From assembly GCA_037385045.1 (NCBI GenBank), contig JARRNJ010000009.1, forward strand, positions 19,512 to 83,511: 64,000 nucleotides of DNA, in the 5' to 3' direction. Shown piece after piece: positions 16,049 to 24,933 of this stretch. Made by a program: the position numbers and the translations under genes. Source of the DNA: JARRNJ01 sp037385045. Lineage in GTDB: Bacteria > Pseudomonadota > Gammaproteobacteria > JASBUN01. The notes under the pieces are model-generated. The model ran no database searches. It was not told where the DNA came from and worked only from the letters and a program-made list of their open reading frames with translations. Within the stretch, counting starts at the first letter, position 1. Each line of letters opens with the position of its first letter.

Positions 16049-16240
16049 ATGTTGATCCTGCGCTTGCTGCTGTACTTCGTCATATCCCTGATCGTGCTGT
16101 TCCTGGTCATCCTGCTCGGCGAGAAAGGTGCCTGGTATTTCGCCTGGCTGCTCGGCACGGTAATGATCGTGCTGATCTCCGCCGCCGGCGGCGCCCTATT
16201 GGACACCCAGGAGCAGGACCGGAAGGCGACGGGCAAGTAG
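16049..16240 (+). CDS. cydX: CydX-like small subunit of cytochrome bd with an extra N-terminal helix
   Basis: This is a 63-residue protein with two hydrophobic helices. The second begins GAWYFAWLLGT, which is the CydX signature (Trp-Tyr-x-x-Trp-x-Leu-Gly), and ends in an acidic tail (LLDTQEQDRKA). CydX stabilises the bd haem centres. Classical CydX has about 37 residues and one helix; here a preceding helix (LILRLLLYFVISLIVLFLVIL) roughly doubles it. The ATG at 16049 is preferred because the upstream residues overlap cydB and are not hydrophobic. It is the last gene of the cydAB transcript. Confidence 0.75.
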   Translation: MLILRLLLYFVISLIVLFLVILLGEKGAWYFAWLLGTVMIVLISAAGGALLDTQEQDRKATGK

Positions 16241-17192
16241 TGTCACGTCAACCACTGTTTTCCCACCAATCGGTTGGTCCGCCCGCCTGCCAACGCCCGC
16301 CGAGTACCTGGGCCCACAAAATCCGCATCTGTCCTGCAGCTGATACTTCCCCTATCGGCCAAGCGAAGAAGTCGGTGCCGTGCAAGGTGGCGCGGGCAGT
16401 CGCCGTCGATTGTTGGCGATGGCTTTATGAGTGGTGGGCGTCGGCGATACGGGGAAGACAGTCGCGGCCGCCGGCACGATCATGCAATGCCATGCAGTCG
16501 CGCACCTAATGGTGGCGGGAGACCATTTCCATTCCCGGTCCCGAAGCGCTTGCCGAACCAACTGGTGCTGATAATCAGCGCGCTCACAGAAATTGACGGC
16601 CACCGCCGGGGCCTCGCGTTCGGCCCCGGGGTGCATCCGGATGGGCCCCGGGTAGTGCCGTTGACCTGCGAGAATAGTCCTACGAAACAAACCAAACACT
16701 TCCCTATTCCGCTCGCCCATTGATCGGCACGCGGCCTTTCTCGTTGGCCCGGAATGGCATGCACTACGCCTGGCATCGGACCCGGGTGGCCCATATAACA
16801 ACGTCGTCGCCCTGCAGAAGGCGCCGGAGCTGGCGAAGGAGCGCCGAATCGTGTTCCGGCCCGTCAAGGAGGTCCGGAACGGACTCGCCGCATTAACCAT
16901 ATTCTCAGTATGGCTGCAGTTCTCCCGGATGCGCTTGCCGGTCAACCAAGCGGCGACGGGACCGCACCAGTCTTCCAACTCCACCGGTTAGGCCAGTAGA
17001 CCAGGCCGGCACGCCGTCCGATTGCCTGCCTGCCGTTGGCTGCGCGGGTCAACAATAGCTATTTCCTATCTCATGCAGTTGATTTTCGTATTTGATTTAT
17101 CAAATTCCACCTATCCATACTGCCATTAAGCCACGCAGCCAATCATTGTCGCGCTCGCTTTCTGTACATAGGGCCGGAGGGGGAACAACGAA
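16241..17192. other. Long spacer between cydX and the ECF transporter
   Basis: These 952 bases hold no gene I can support; open frames on both strands look unlike real proteins. The base composition falls from GC-rich to AT-rich toward 17040-17130, ahead of the transporter. A perfect short inverted repeat at 17091-17104 is listed separately. I see no cobalamin-riboswitch core. Confidence 0.5.
17091..17104. promoter_or_regulatory. Inverted repeat TTTGAT-TT-ATCAAA ahead of transporter operon
   Basis: A perfect palindrome sits about 88 bases before the CbiM-like start, inside the most AT-rich part of the spacer. Size and position fit an operator for a repressor or activator. The two-base spacer is too short for an FNR/CRP site (which needs four), and it does not match the NikR half-sites. 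Confidence 0.35.
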
Positions 17193-17897
17193 ATGCATAT
17201 AGAAGATGGAATTCTGCCACTCCGGGCCTGGGGCATGTGGTACGGAGTCACGGCTGTATTCGTGTATCCCGGCATCCGCGAAATCAAGCGACGAATCAAG
17301 GAAAACCTTTCCTACAAGCCATTTCTGGCCATGGTGGGTGTAGCCGTCTTTGTGATCTCGGCCATGCACCTGCCGGTACCGGTCACCGGCTCTTGCTCCC
17401 ATCCTTGCGGTACGCCGCTCGCGGCGATCATTGTCGGTCCTTTGGCTACATCCGTAATCTCACTGGTCGTTCTGTTCTTCCAGGCCGTATTTCTGGGACA
17501 CGGAGGGATCACCACCATCGGGGCTAACGACTTTTCGATGGGCATTGTTGGTGGCATCTCCGGCTATCTCTGTTGGTGGTTTCTCCGCCGCCTCAATTCT
17601 CCCCTATGGTTGGCGGGCGGCGTAGCCGGTTTCGTAGGCGATGTGATGACTTATTTGACATCGTCTTTCGAGTTGGCTTTGAGCCTGCACGGACACATCC
17701 CTCTGGTCAAACAGTGGATGATCTTTTTTTCCGGGTACGGGCCCACCCAGCTTCCGCTCGCAGTCGCTGAAGCCGTGTTCACCGCAGTCGTGCTTCAGGC
17801 GATGTACAACCGCAGGCCCGACCTATTGCCCGCCGTGGGCGTCCCGAGAGCATTTGGCGGCATAAGTCAAGATCAAGTCGGAGGTCGACAGCCATGA
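17193..17897 (+). CDS. cbiM: CbiM/NikM-family substrate-binding membrane protein of an ECF cobalt/nickel transporter
   Basis: This is a 234-residue membrane protein with about six helices. It begins MHIEDGILP; in CbiM/NikM proteins the N-terminal Met-His group and an internal histidine bind the metal. His59 and the GSCSHPCGTPLAAI motif with His70 match the family. It would be the S-component of an ECF-type importer for Co2+ or Ni2+. GGAGGGGG precedes the ATG. The stop overlaps the next start in ATGA. The third base pairs are less GC-biased than in neighbouring genes, suggesting transfer of the cassette. Confidence 0.85.
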   Translation: MHIEDGILPLRAWGMWYGVTAVFVYPGIREIKRRIKENLSYKPFLAMVGVAVFVISAMHLPVPVTGSCSHPCGTPLAAIIVGPLATSVISLVVLFFQAVFLGHGGITTIGANDFSMGIVGGISGYLCWWFLRRLNSPLWLAGGVAGFVGDVMTYLTSSFELALSLHGHIPLVKQWMIFFSGYGPTQLPLAVAEAVFTAVVLQAMYNRRPDLLPAVGVPRAFGGISQDQVGGRQP

Positions 17898-18211
17898 GTC
17901 CCGATGAAGCAACCGCGACCAGCGACAAACCCTGGTTCGATCCGTTTACCCGCTGGATGTTGATAACGATGTTCGTGCTACTGGCGGCGATTTTCATCGC
18001 GGCCAAATACATGGACATGCACAACATGACGGGGGGCGGCACCGACGATGTCGTCAACGCCATGGCTTCCATGGCCGCGCATGCCAAGGCGCATCCGTTC
18101 ATCAACTTGCCGGGAGACGCGCAAGTGGGAGCCTTTTCCGTGGCCAACTTCTTTTCAGGCTTGATTGTGGGGCACCACTGGAAGAGGCTGTTCGAAAAAG
18201 AGACAAAATAG
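17894..18211 (+). CDS. Small two-helix membrane protein in CbiN position
   Basis: This is a 105-residue protein with a hydrophobic helix at about 22-43, a hydrophilic external loop containing GGGTDDVVNAMASM, and a second shorter helix near the C-terminus. Topology and position between CbiM-like and CbiQ-like genes match CbiN, which activates CbiM. The loop's Gly-Thr-Asp recalls CbiN only faintly and I do not see the rest of the CbiN pattern. It could be an analogue or divergent CbiN. It overlaps cbiM by four bases, so it is surely part of the same operon. Confidence 0.7.
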   Translation: MSPDEATATSDKPWFDPFTRWMLITMFVLLAAIFIAAKYMDMHNMTGGGTDDVVNAMASMAAHAKAHPFINLPGDAQVGAFSVANFFSGLIVGHHWKRLFEKETK

Positions 18212-18233
18212 AGCCACAAGGGTAATCGTAGTT

Positions 18234-19019
18234 ATGGAATTCTCCGCGGACCGGTTGTCTGTGCTCTCCGAAGAGACTTACCTGCGGCGTTTGGATGGGC
18301 GAATCAAGACCTGCGTCTTCCTGGCTGCCATAGTCATCGTAAGCATCCTGACCAAATGGCATTGCGCGGCCAGCGCTTTGCTCGTGGCGCTGACCCTTAT
18401 TGCCACGTTGCGGCTGCCATGGAGAAAAGTGCTGTGGCGCATGGCCGGTCCGTTCGGCATCGCATGGCTGGTGTTGGCCAGTCTGGTATTCACCACCGGC
18501 CATACGGTTGTGGCCACGATCAGTTTCTGGCATGTATCGGTGCCGGTTTACCGGGAAGGGATGGCGCTGGGTTTCCTGATAATGCTGCGTATCCTTGCGG
18601 CAGTGTCTTTCGCCATGTTGCTTTCCTTCTCGACTCCTATGGTGGAGATCCTGGCGACACTCCGCCTGGCTAAAGTGCCGGGACTGATCCTCGACATTGC
18701 CGATATGGTTTACCGCTATGCATTTTTGCTCCGCGACACCTCCGCGACGATGCGCAAGGCGCAGCGCGCCAGGGGAGGAGAAGGGCTACCCTGGAGGCAA
18801 CAGGCCAGGGACGTGGGGATGGTGGCGGGAAATCTCCTGATAAAGGCTTTCAACCGCAGTGTCGGCATATACAAGGCCATGTTGGCGCGCGGATACGACG
18901 AAGATGCGCAAATGCTGCCGTATTTTTCTCGACCTGTTCCAACCAAAGATTTCCTAATCGGCATCAGCGCGGGACTCATTCTGCTCGCGTTGCTGATCTC
19001 CAATTTCGCAGTCGCTTGA
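18234..19019 (+). CDS. cbiQ: ECF transporter transmembrane (T) component CbiQ
   Basis: This is a 261-residue membrane protein with a basic-acidic opening (ADRLSVLSEETYLRRLDGRIK) as in CbiQ. Several helices follow, then the cytoplasmic coupling region with RKAQRARGG at about 185 and MLARGYDED near 225. The latter is the Ala-Arg-Gly motif that contacts the ATPase. It couples ATP hydrolysis by the CbiO-like protein to metal uptake. The ATG at 18234 is used because the longer frame runs into the upstream gene; AAGGGT lies nine bases ahead. It is 22 bases after the CbiN-position gene. Confidence 0.88.
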   Translation: MEFSADRLSVLSEETYLRRLDGRIKTCVFLAAIVIVSILTKWHCAASALLVALTLIATLRLPWRKVLWRMAGPFGIAWLVLASLVFTTGHTVVATISFWHVSVPVYREGMALGFLIMLRILAAVSFAMLLSFSTPMVEILATLRLAKVPGLILDIADMVYRYAFLLRDTSATMRKAQRARGGEGLPWRQQARDVGMVAGNLLIKAFNRSVGIYKAMLARGYDEDAQMLPYFSRPVPTKDFLIGISAGLILLALLISNFAVA

Positions 19020-19035
19020 AAGGGTGGTTTCAAAG

Positions 19036-19941
19036 ATGGATCTAATTCAACTGTCGAATGTTTCCTATATCTATCCCGACGGCACGAAGGCCCTGGCCAA
19101 CATAGATTTTTCGGTCGGCTCGGGGGAAAGGGTTGCCGTGCTGGGCCACAATGGAGCGGGCAAGTCCACCCTTTTCCAGCTGTTCAACGGTCTGCTGACG
19201 CCGACGTCCGGTCTCTTGACCATCAACGGCCGGAGCGTCACGAAATCCTACCTGAAAACAGTGCGCCAGATGGTCGGCATGGTATTCCAGGACCCGGACG
19301 ACCAGATCTTTTGCAGTACCGTACGACAGGAAATCGCTTACGGTTTGACAAATCTGCGGCTTTCCCGTGATGACATCGAACGGGCCGTTGCCTGGGCGAT
19401 GCAAGTCGTTGGACTTTCCGGCTACGAAGACCGAAGTCCGTTCAATCTCAGCGGCGGCGAGAAAAAACGAGTGGCCTTGGCCAGCGTACTGGCCATGCGG
19501 CCCGAAATCCTGGTGCTCGATGAACCGACAGGCGCTCTTGATCCCGTCGGCGTCGAACAAATTATCGAGCTCTTGAACCGCATAAACCGCGAACTGGGGA
19601 TCACACTCGTCTTCGCCACCCATGACGTCGATGCCGTCCCACTGTTGGCCGACCGGGTTTATGTGATGGATAAGGGGGAGATCAGGCTGGAGGGTTCAAC
19701 CGCGGACGTGTTCTCCAAGAAGGAATTCATCCGCGCTCATAATCTTCGACTGCCCTACGTCGCCCGTCTGGCCGAGCTACTGGAACAAGACGGCGAATAC
19801 CGGTTTCCGAAGCTCCCCCTGACCGTGGATCAAGCAAGGAAGATGCTTTTGGAACATGCGAGGCGAGGGAGATTGGAGGTCGTCGGCTCGAATTCAAGTC
19901 CAAATGACCGCCGAATGAATTGTCGCCTTTGCCGGATGTAA
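19036..19941 (+). CDS. cbiO: ECF transporter ATPase CbiO
   Basis: This is an ABC ATPase of about 301 residues with Walker A GHNGAGKST, Q-loop VFQDPDDQIF, signature LSGGEKKR, Walker B ILVLDEPTGALDP and switch His in FATHDVD. The DPDDQ element is typical of cobalt/nickel ECF ATPases. A C-terminal extension ends in RMNCRLCRM, with two cysteines and no known role. A GTG at 19024 in the same frame is an alternative start; the ATG at 19036 has AGGGTGG at better spacing. It is the last gene of the importer, followed by a strong terminator. Confidence 0.9.
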   Translation: MDLIQLSNVSYIYPDGTKALANIDFSVGSGERVAVLGHNGAGKSTLFQLFNGLLTPTSGLLTINGRSVTKSYLKTVRQMVGMVFQDPDDQIFCSTVRQEIAYGLTNLRLSRDDIERAVAWAMQVVGLSGYEDRSPFNLSGGEKKRVALASVLAMRPEILVLDEPTGALDPVGVEQIIELLNRINRELGITLVFATHDVDAVPLLADRVYVMDKGEIRLEGSTADVFSKKEFIRAHNLRLPYVARLAELLEQDGEYRFPKLPLTVDQARKMLLEHARRGRLEVVGSNSSPNDRRMNCRLCRM

Positions 19942-19996
19942 AAAAAGGGGAGACCGAGGAATTATTCATTGACCACCTCGGCCCTTTCCTTTTTCG
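19941..19996. terminator. Likely bidirectional terminator after the ECF transporter
   Basis: GACCGAGG (19952-19959) pairs with CCTCGGCC (19976-19983). It is flanked by an A-run with GGGG on the left and a CTTTCCTTTTT run on the right, which can extend the stem. It sits directly after the CbiO stop, and the cydC gene converges from the other side. Confidence 0.7.
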
Positions 19997-20382
19997 GACG
20001 CGCGCGGGCCATCCGACCCCGCTTTGTTAGGCGCGCACCGCCAAGCCCATTTGCCGCGATGCACGCTCCCATAGTCCTGTTGAACAGAATTCAAGTCCTC
20101 CGTCCCCCTTCTTTCGTGGCGTCTGTCGGCGCGGGATGCCGACGATCCGCTGCGGTGGTCACTGATCAAGTCGGGATTTTCGCGGCGATTGGAAACCGGC
20201 GAACACGCCCGCCAAAGCGCGGGTACCGGCATGGAGTGCAACACAGTCCAGCGCCATGACAGTCACCCCGATTGCGCGTCGCTTCATCCGGGCTACTTCG
20301 ATTCGGTGGCGGCGTGTTGCAGGTAGCGGACAGGGCAACGCGTGGCCTGGGGGCCGCGCAGAGCTTGGCGGTTCGCCACGGG
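19997..20382. other. Spacer between converging cbiO and cydC
   Basis: These 386 bases lie between the terminator and the stop of cydC. I see no gene, repeat or regulatory signal in them. Confidence 0.5.
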
Positions 20383-22131
20383 TTATTCACTGACGGCCGT
20401 TGGCCACGTTAAGGGCCGGTACAATTCGCGGTAGCGTGTTCCTTCGCCCAGCAGCGCGGCATGGGTACCCCGCTCCACAATGCGGCCGTTTTCCATCACC
20501 GCGATCCGGTCCATGCGTTCGAGGCCCGTGGCGCGGTGGGTGATGACGATCAGGGTGCGGCCGCCGGGCCGGTCCAGCAGCGCGTCCATCAAGCGGCCCG
20601 CGGTAGTGGCGTCGAGGCCTTCGGTCGGTTCGTCCAGGATCAGGATGGGCGTATCGGCCAGCAGCGCACGGGCCACCGCCAGGCGCCGCGCCTGGCCGCC
20701 GGACACGCGTGCGCCCGCCTCGCCTACGTAGGTATCGTAGCCTTGCGGCAGCGCCGCGATTTCGTCGTGGATCTGCGCGGCCGTGCAGGCGGCAACCAGT
20801 TCCGCGTGGTTCGCCGCCGGCTTTGCCAGCAGCAGGTTCTCACGCACCGTGGCGTTGAACAGGTGCGCCCGTTGCGGGGCCAGGGTGATCAGGCGCCGCA
20901 CGTCATCGGTCCGATAGGCGCTGAGATCGCGCCCGCCCAGCTCGATGGCTCCGTCCTGATACTCCCAGAACCGCAGCAGCGCGTTCGCCAGGCTGGTCTT
21001 GCCGCAGCCGCTGGACCCCACGATGGCGAGCCGTTGGCCCTGAGCGACATCGAGATCAATACCGTCCAGAGCCCAGGGCTCGGCAGGTCCGTAACGCAGG
21101 CGCACCCCCGCCAGCCGCAAGCCGCAATCGGACGGCTGCGGCGAGGGGCCCGGCGGCTCGTGAATCGCCGGCGGCGTATCGACCACCGCGAAAATGCGCC
21201 GCGCCGCGGCCAACGTATGGCCGAGGTATTGATAGGCCTGGGGCAAGCCCGCAACCGCTTCGAAGCTCCCCAGGGCCACCAACGCGAACATGGGCAGGTC
21301 CACTGCCGGCACCTGTTGCTGGCGCACCAGTGCGATCGCCGTCAGGGTGACCAGCCAAACCGCAAGGTTGGTGAACAGGCCGGACAAGGCCGAACCAAGT
21401 CCCGTCACGCGGCTCATGCGGTCCTGGTCATCCACCAGCGTCCGGCTCAGGCCGGCGATGCGCCGCTGCTGTCGCTCCATGGCGCCGAACACCACCAGCT
21501 CGCCCATGCCCTGCACCGCGTCGACCACGTTGACCCGCAGCCGGGACGAGGTCTCCAGCATACGTTTTCCCGGTCCTCGCCCCAGGCGGTGCGCCATTAC
21601 CGGAACGGCGATCCCGGCCAGCAGGAGGAAGCCCAGGTCGGCCAGCGCCACGGCCCAACTGTAGTGGCTGAGAAAAGCGAACACCGCCAACGCCGCGACC
21701 ACAGCGACGGCCACCGGCGCCAAAGTCCGCAGGTAGAAATTCTCCAGGGCGTCGATATCCGCGCCCATGCGGCTGAGCAGGTCGCCGCCGCGATAGTGCT
21801 GCAGCGCGGCGGGGGCCAGCGGCTCGACGTGGCGGTAGAACCAGACCCGCAGTCCGGAGAGGAAACGCAGCGTCGCTTCGTGGGTGATCAGGCGTTCCAG
21901 ATAACGTCCGCCGGTGCGCAGGATCGCGAACAGGCGGATGGCCGCCGCGGGCGTGAAATAATTCATGGTGCCGCCGGCGGCGCCGGCGGCCGCCATGGCG
22001 GCAATGAACCAGCCGGCGACGCCGAGCAGCGCCACGTTCGACAGGACCACCACCAGGGCGACGGCCGCACCGGCGGTCATCCAGCGCCAATAGGGACCGA
22101 GCAGACCCGTCAACCGCAGCAGGGTTTTCAT
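20383..22131 (-). CDS. cydC: Heterodimeric ABC exporter subunit CydC
   Basis: CydDC exports cysteine and glutathione to the periplasm and is needed for assembly of cytochrome bd. The 582-residue protein has six membrane helices in the first 300 residues and a C-terminal ATPase. The ATPase shows Walker A GSSGCGKTS, signature VSGGQARRLA and Walker B ILILDEPTEGLD. The opening 'LLRLTGLLGPYWRWM' and the GGRYLERLITHE segment are CydC-like. The start overlaps the cydD stop by four bases. It converges on the ECF transporter that lies between it and cydABX. Confidence 0.92.
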   Translation of the reverse strand: MKTLLRLTGLLGPYWRWMTAGAAVALVVVLSNVALLGVAGWFIAAMAAAGAAGGTMNYFTPAAAIRLFAILRTGGRYLERLITHEATLRFLSGLRVWFYRHVEPLAPAALQHYRGGDLLSRMGADIDALENFYLRTLAPVAVAVVAALAVFAFLSHYSWAVALADLGFLLLAGIAVPVMAHRLGRGPGKRMLETSSRLRVNVVDAVQGMGELVVFGAMERQQRRIAGLSRTLVDDQDRMSRVTGLGSALSGLFTNLAVWLVTLTAIALVRQQQVPAVDLPMFALVALGSFEAVAGLPQAYQYLGHTLAAARRIFAVVDTPPAIHEPPGPSPQPSDCGLRLAGVRLRYGPAEPWALDGIDLDVAQGQRLAIVGSSGCGKTSLANALLRFWEYQDGAIELGGRDLSAYRTDDVRRLITLAPQRAHLFNATVRENLLLAKPAANHAELVAACTAAQIHDEIAALPQGYDTYVGEAGARVSGGQARRLAVARALLADTPILILDEPTEGLDATTAGRLMDALLDRPGGRTLIVITHRATGLERMDRIAVMENGRIVERGTHAALLGEGTRYRELYRPLTWPTAVSE

Positions 22132-23855
22132 GCCGCACCCCCGTAGGCCTGCACGAACTGCCGGTACAGGCCGTCGCCGGCGAGCAGCGCCTCGTGGGAT
22201 CCGGATTCCACCAGCCGGCCGCGCTCCAGCACCAGAATCCGGTCCGCCCGGCGCACCGTGTCCAGGCGGTGGGCGATGGTCAGCAGCGTACGGCCTTGGG
22301 CCAACCGCTCGACGGCCGCGGTCAGCCTGCGCTCGCTTACCAGGTCCAGTCCGGCGCTCGGCTCGTCCAGCAGCACCAGCGGCGCATCCTTGAAAAACAC
22401 CCGCGCCAGCGCCAGCCGCTGTGCCTGACCGCCGGAAAGGCCGCGGCCGCCCTCGCCCACCACGGTGTCGTAGCCGTCCGGCAGCGCGGCAATGAACTCG
22501 TCCGCCAGCGCCAGACGCGCCGCCCGGCGCACCGCATCCGGTTCGCCCGCGTCCCGGCCCATGCAGATGTTGTCAGCCACCGTGCCGTGAAACATACGCG
22601 GATTCTGCGGCACCCACGCCACGTGCCGCCGCCAGTGCCCGGGGTCAATGTCGCCCAGCGTCTGGCCGTTGACCAGAATACCGCCGGCCAGCGGCTGCGC
22701 GAACCCGAGCAGGAGATTGAACACCGTGGTCTTGCCCGCGCCCGACGGCCCCACCAATGCCACCCGTTCGCCCGGCTCCAGGGTAAAGGAAACACCGTCC
22801 AGTGCCGGAGGCCCGTCCGCGTAAGCAAAGCGAACGTCGCGCAGCTGCACGCGCAGCCGTTCGGCCGGTGCCAGTTCCTGTTTTGCATCCGAACGGGCCG
22901 CGGGCCGCGTCTGCAGCAACTCCACCATGCGCTCGGCGGCGCCGATGGCTTCCATGCGGGCGTGATAGTGGGTGCCCAAAGTCCGCAAGGGCAGATAAAA
23001 CTCGGGCGCCAGCAACAGGATCAGAAAACCCGACTGGAAGCCCAACTCACCCCACAACAGGCGGAAACCGATCAGCACCGCGACCATGGCGATGCTGACC
23101 GTGGCCAGGAACTCCAGGGCCAGCGAGGAGAGAAAGGCCACGCGAAGCACGGCCATGGTGCTCTTGCGGTATTCGTCGGAGAGTTGCGCGACCACCTCGG
23201 CCTCGCGCCGGCTGGCGTTGAACAGTTTGAGGACCGGCAGGCCTTGAATGGTGTCGAGAAAATGGGCGCTCAGCCGCGCCAGCCGGCGCCACTGGCGCTG
23301 GTTGAGCGCTTCGGCGCCCTTGCCGATCAGGATCATGAACAGCGGAATCAACGGGCCCGTCACCAGCAGGATCAGCCCCGAAACCCAATCGAAAGGAAAC
23401 ACGACCGCCAGGATCGCCAGCGGCACCAATGCCGCCAGGGACAGCTGGGGAAGATAGCGCGCGTAGTAGGCTTCCAGCGCCTCCACGCCGTCGACCACCG
23501 TCGTAGCCAGTTCACCACTGCGTTCCCGGGACAGGTGCACCGGGCCCAGCGCCCGCAGGTGATCCATCAGCTGCTCGCGCACCGCCAGCTTGATGCCCGC
23601 TGCCGCACGGAACGCGACCCATTCAGCCAGCCAGGCGCTGAGCGCACGCAGACCGTAGACTGCCAGCAGGCCCCACAGCACCGGCATGACGGCGGTCAAC
23701 GCCTGCCGCTCGAACACCACGCGGTTGACCACGCCGGCAAGCAGCCACGCCTGCGCGATGAGCAGCACGCCGCCGCCGGTGCCCAGGGCCACGGCGCCGC
23801 GCAGCGGCCCGATGGAGTGCGTACCAGCCTGTTTGAGCCACTCAGTGGTTGTCAT
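22128..23855 (-). CDS. cydD: Heterodimeric ABC exporter subunit CydD
   Basis: CydD is the partner of CydC in the inner-membrane thiol exporter. The 575-residue protein has an N-terminal transmembrane domain with RERSGELATTVVDGVEALE and YYARYLPQL, both CydD landmarks. The ATPase has Walker A GPSGAGKTT, signature LSGGQAQRLA and Walker B LVLLDEPSAGLD. CydD is read first and CydC follows by a four-base ATGA overlap, so the pair is translationally coupled. Its upstream side carries only a short spacer to the LysR gene. Confidence 0.92.
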   Translation of the reverse strand: MTTTEWLKQAGTHSIGPLRGAVALGTGGGVLLIAQAWLLAGVVNRVVFERQALTAVMPVLWGLLAVYGLRALSAWLAEWVAFRAAAGIKLAVREQLMDHLRALGPVHLSRERSGELATTVVDGVEALEAYYARYLPQLSLAALVPLAILAVVFPFDWVSGLILLVTGPLIPLFMILIGKGAEALNQRQWRRLARLSAHFLDTIQGLPVLKLFNASRREAEVVAQLSDEYRKSTMAVLRVAFLSSLALEFLATVSIAMVAVLIGFRLLWGELGFQSGFLILLLAPEFYLPLRTLGTHYHARMEAIGAAERMVELLQTRPAARSDAKQELAPAERLRVQLRDVRFAYADGPPALDGVSFTLEPGERVALVGPSGAGKTTVFNLLLGFAQPLAGGILVNGQTLGDIDPGHWRRHVAWVPQNPRMFHGTVADNICMGRDAGEPDAVRRAARLALADEFIAALPDGYDTVVGEGGRGLSGGQAQRLALARVFFKDAPLVLLDEPSAGLDLVSERRLTAAVERLAQGRTLLTIAHRLDTVRRADRILVLERGRLVESGSHEALLAGDGLYRQFVQAYGGAA

Positions 23856-23942
23856 GACTGCAGAGCCAAGTGAAAAGGGAAACGAGGAAAGAGAAGAGAA
23901 CGGTCGCCTTGCCTTTGCCCTTTTCCCTTTACTCTTTCCCCT

Positions 23943-23971
23943 GCCGCAGGCCGGCCACGCCGGCCTGCGGC
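23943..23971. repeat. Thirteen-base-pair GC hairpin at the 3' end of the LysR gene
   Basis: GCCGCAGGCCGGC (23943-23955) and GCCGGCCTGCGGC (23959-23971) are perfect inverted copies around a three-base loop. It lies at the stop of the LysR gene. No T-run follows on the minus strand, so it is either a weak terminator or a REP-like element. Confidence 0.6.
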
Positions 23972-24906
23972 TAAGGCATCGATTTGTCGTGACCGGTGAA
24001 GTCGGTTCCCCCGCCGCCGGCGCCTCGGCGGCGCTTCACGGCGGAGGTCTGCTGGCCCTGGTAAAGCTCCTGCTGGGGACGCCGGAAAAATTCCGGGTCC
24101 ATCAATTCGAGAAAGATCCGCGCCTGGGGCGACAGGAACTGGCCGCGCCGCATCACCACGCCGTAGGTTCGCTGGGGGAAATACTCGCCCAGCGGTATGG
24201 CCGCCAGCTTGTCGTCATCCTTGAGGCAGATGCTGGTGACCACCGACACCCCCAGGCCCAGCTCCACGAACTTCTTGATCACTTCCCAGCCGCCGGCTTC
24301 CAGCACCACTTCATAGGGCACCCCGTGCTGATGAAACACCAGGTCGACAATATGCCAGGTACTCAGGTGCCGCGGCGGCAGGATCAGCCCGTAGTGGCTG
24401 ATATCCTCCAGCGTCACCTGTTCCTGCTTCGCCAGCGGATGATCCAATGCCGTAATCAGCATCGGATCGTAGGTGAAGATCGGGTCGTAGTTGATGTCCT
24501 GGGGAATATCGATCATGGACCCGACGGCGAAGTCCACCTCGCCGCCGCGCAGCAAGGCCAAACCGTCGCGTCCGGTGACATTGTGCAGGTGCAACGTCAC
24601 CTGGGGGTAGAGGTCGGAAAAGCGTTTCACATACTCCGGCAGCAGATACAGAATGGTGGACTCGCCCGCGGCGATGTCCAGGGATCCCGATTCGATCTGG
24701 CCCATTTTGGCGGAAAACAACTCCGGCAGATGGTCCATGCCCTCCACGAGCGGCAGCGCCGTCTCCAGCAGCACCTGGCCCGCCGGCGTCAACTCGATCC
24801 GCGGTCCACGGCGCTCGAACAGGGCCGCATGGCAGAATGCCCGCAGCTGGCGCAGGCGGTTGTGCCTGGACGCACCGGTCGACTCGGCCATGGCTGATAC
24901 CTCCAT
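23971..24906 (-). CDS. LysR-family regulator with incomplete DNA-binding domain
   Basis: Residues about 75-285 form a normal LysR substrate-binding domain (SGSLDIAAGES, VGSMIDIPQDI, GGWEVIKKFVELGLGVSVV), of the CysB/Cbl-like kind. The N-terminus is odd. A normal LysR protein has about 60 residues of helix-turn-helix before 'ALFERRGPRIELTPAG'; here only about 30 exist, and the segment ASRHNRLRQLRAFCHAALFERR lacks the usual SQPTVS recognition helix. No missing part is visible in other frames upstream. The gene may be a decayed regulator or one no longer binding DNA. It is divergent from isocitrate lyase, its natural target. Confidence 0.7.
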   Translation of the reverse strand: MEVSAMAESTGASRHNRLRQLRAFCHAALFERRGPRIELTPAGQVLLETALPLVEGMDHLPELFSAKMGQIESGSLDIAAGESTILYLLPEYVKRFSDLYPQVTLHLHNVTGRDGLALLRGGEVDFAVGSMIDIPQDINYDPIFTYDPMLITALDHPLAKQEQVTLEDISHYGLILPPRHLSTWHIVDLVFHQHGVPYEVVLEAGGWEVIKKFVELGLGVSVVTSICLKDDDKLAAIPLGEYFPQRTYGVVMRRGQFLSPQARIFLELMDPEFFRRPQQELYQGQQTSAVKRRRGAGGGGTDFTGHDKSMP

Positions 24907-24910
24907 TGGC

Positions 24911-24933
24911 GACTATTGCGACAAATAATAGTC
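24911..24933. promoter_or_regulatory. Dyad GACTATT-N9-AATAGTC between the LysR gene and isocitrate lyase
   Basis: Perfect seven-base arms lie in the AT-rich divergent spacer, right next to the LysR start and about 167 bases from aceA. LysR-type regulators commonly bind such interrupted dyads in shared promoter regions, so this is a good candidate operator. Confidence 0.45.

Noticed and set aside
16352..16984. A 210-codon minus-strand frame in the cyd-to-ECF spacer
   Set aside because: No ribosome site, no domain and a biased Arg/Ser/Ala composition; another open frame covers the same bases on the plus strand.
16241..17192. Cobalamin or nickel riboswitch before the ECF importer
   Set aside because: I could not find the conserved B12-box or other core elements, so no riboswitch is called.
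23860..23940. Purine/pyrimidine-rich tracts between cydD and the LysR gene as a terminator stem
   Set aside because: The complementary blocks are in the wrong relative order for a hairpin, so only the GC stem at 23943-23971 is kept.
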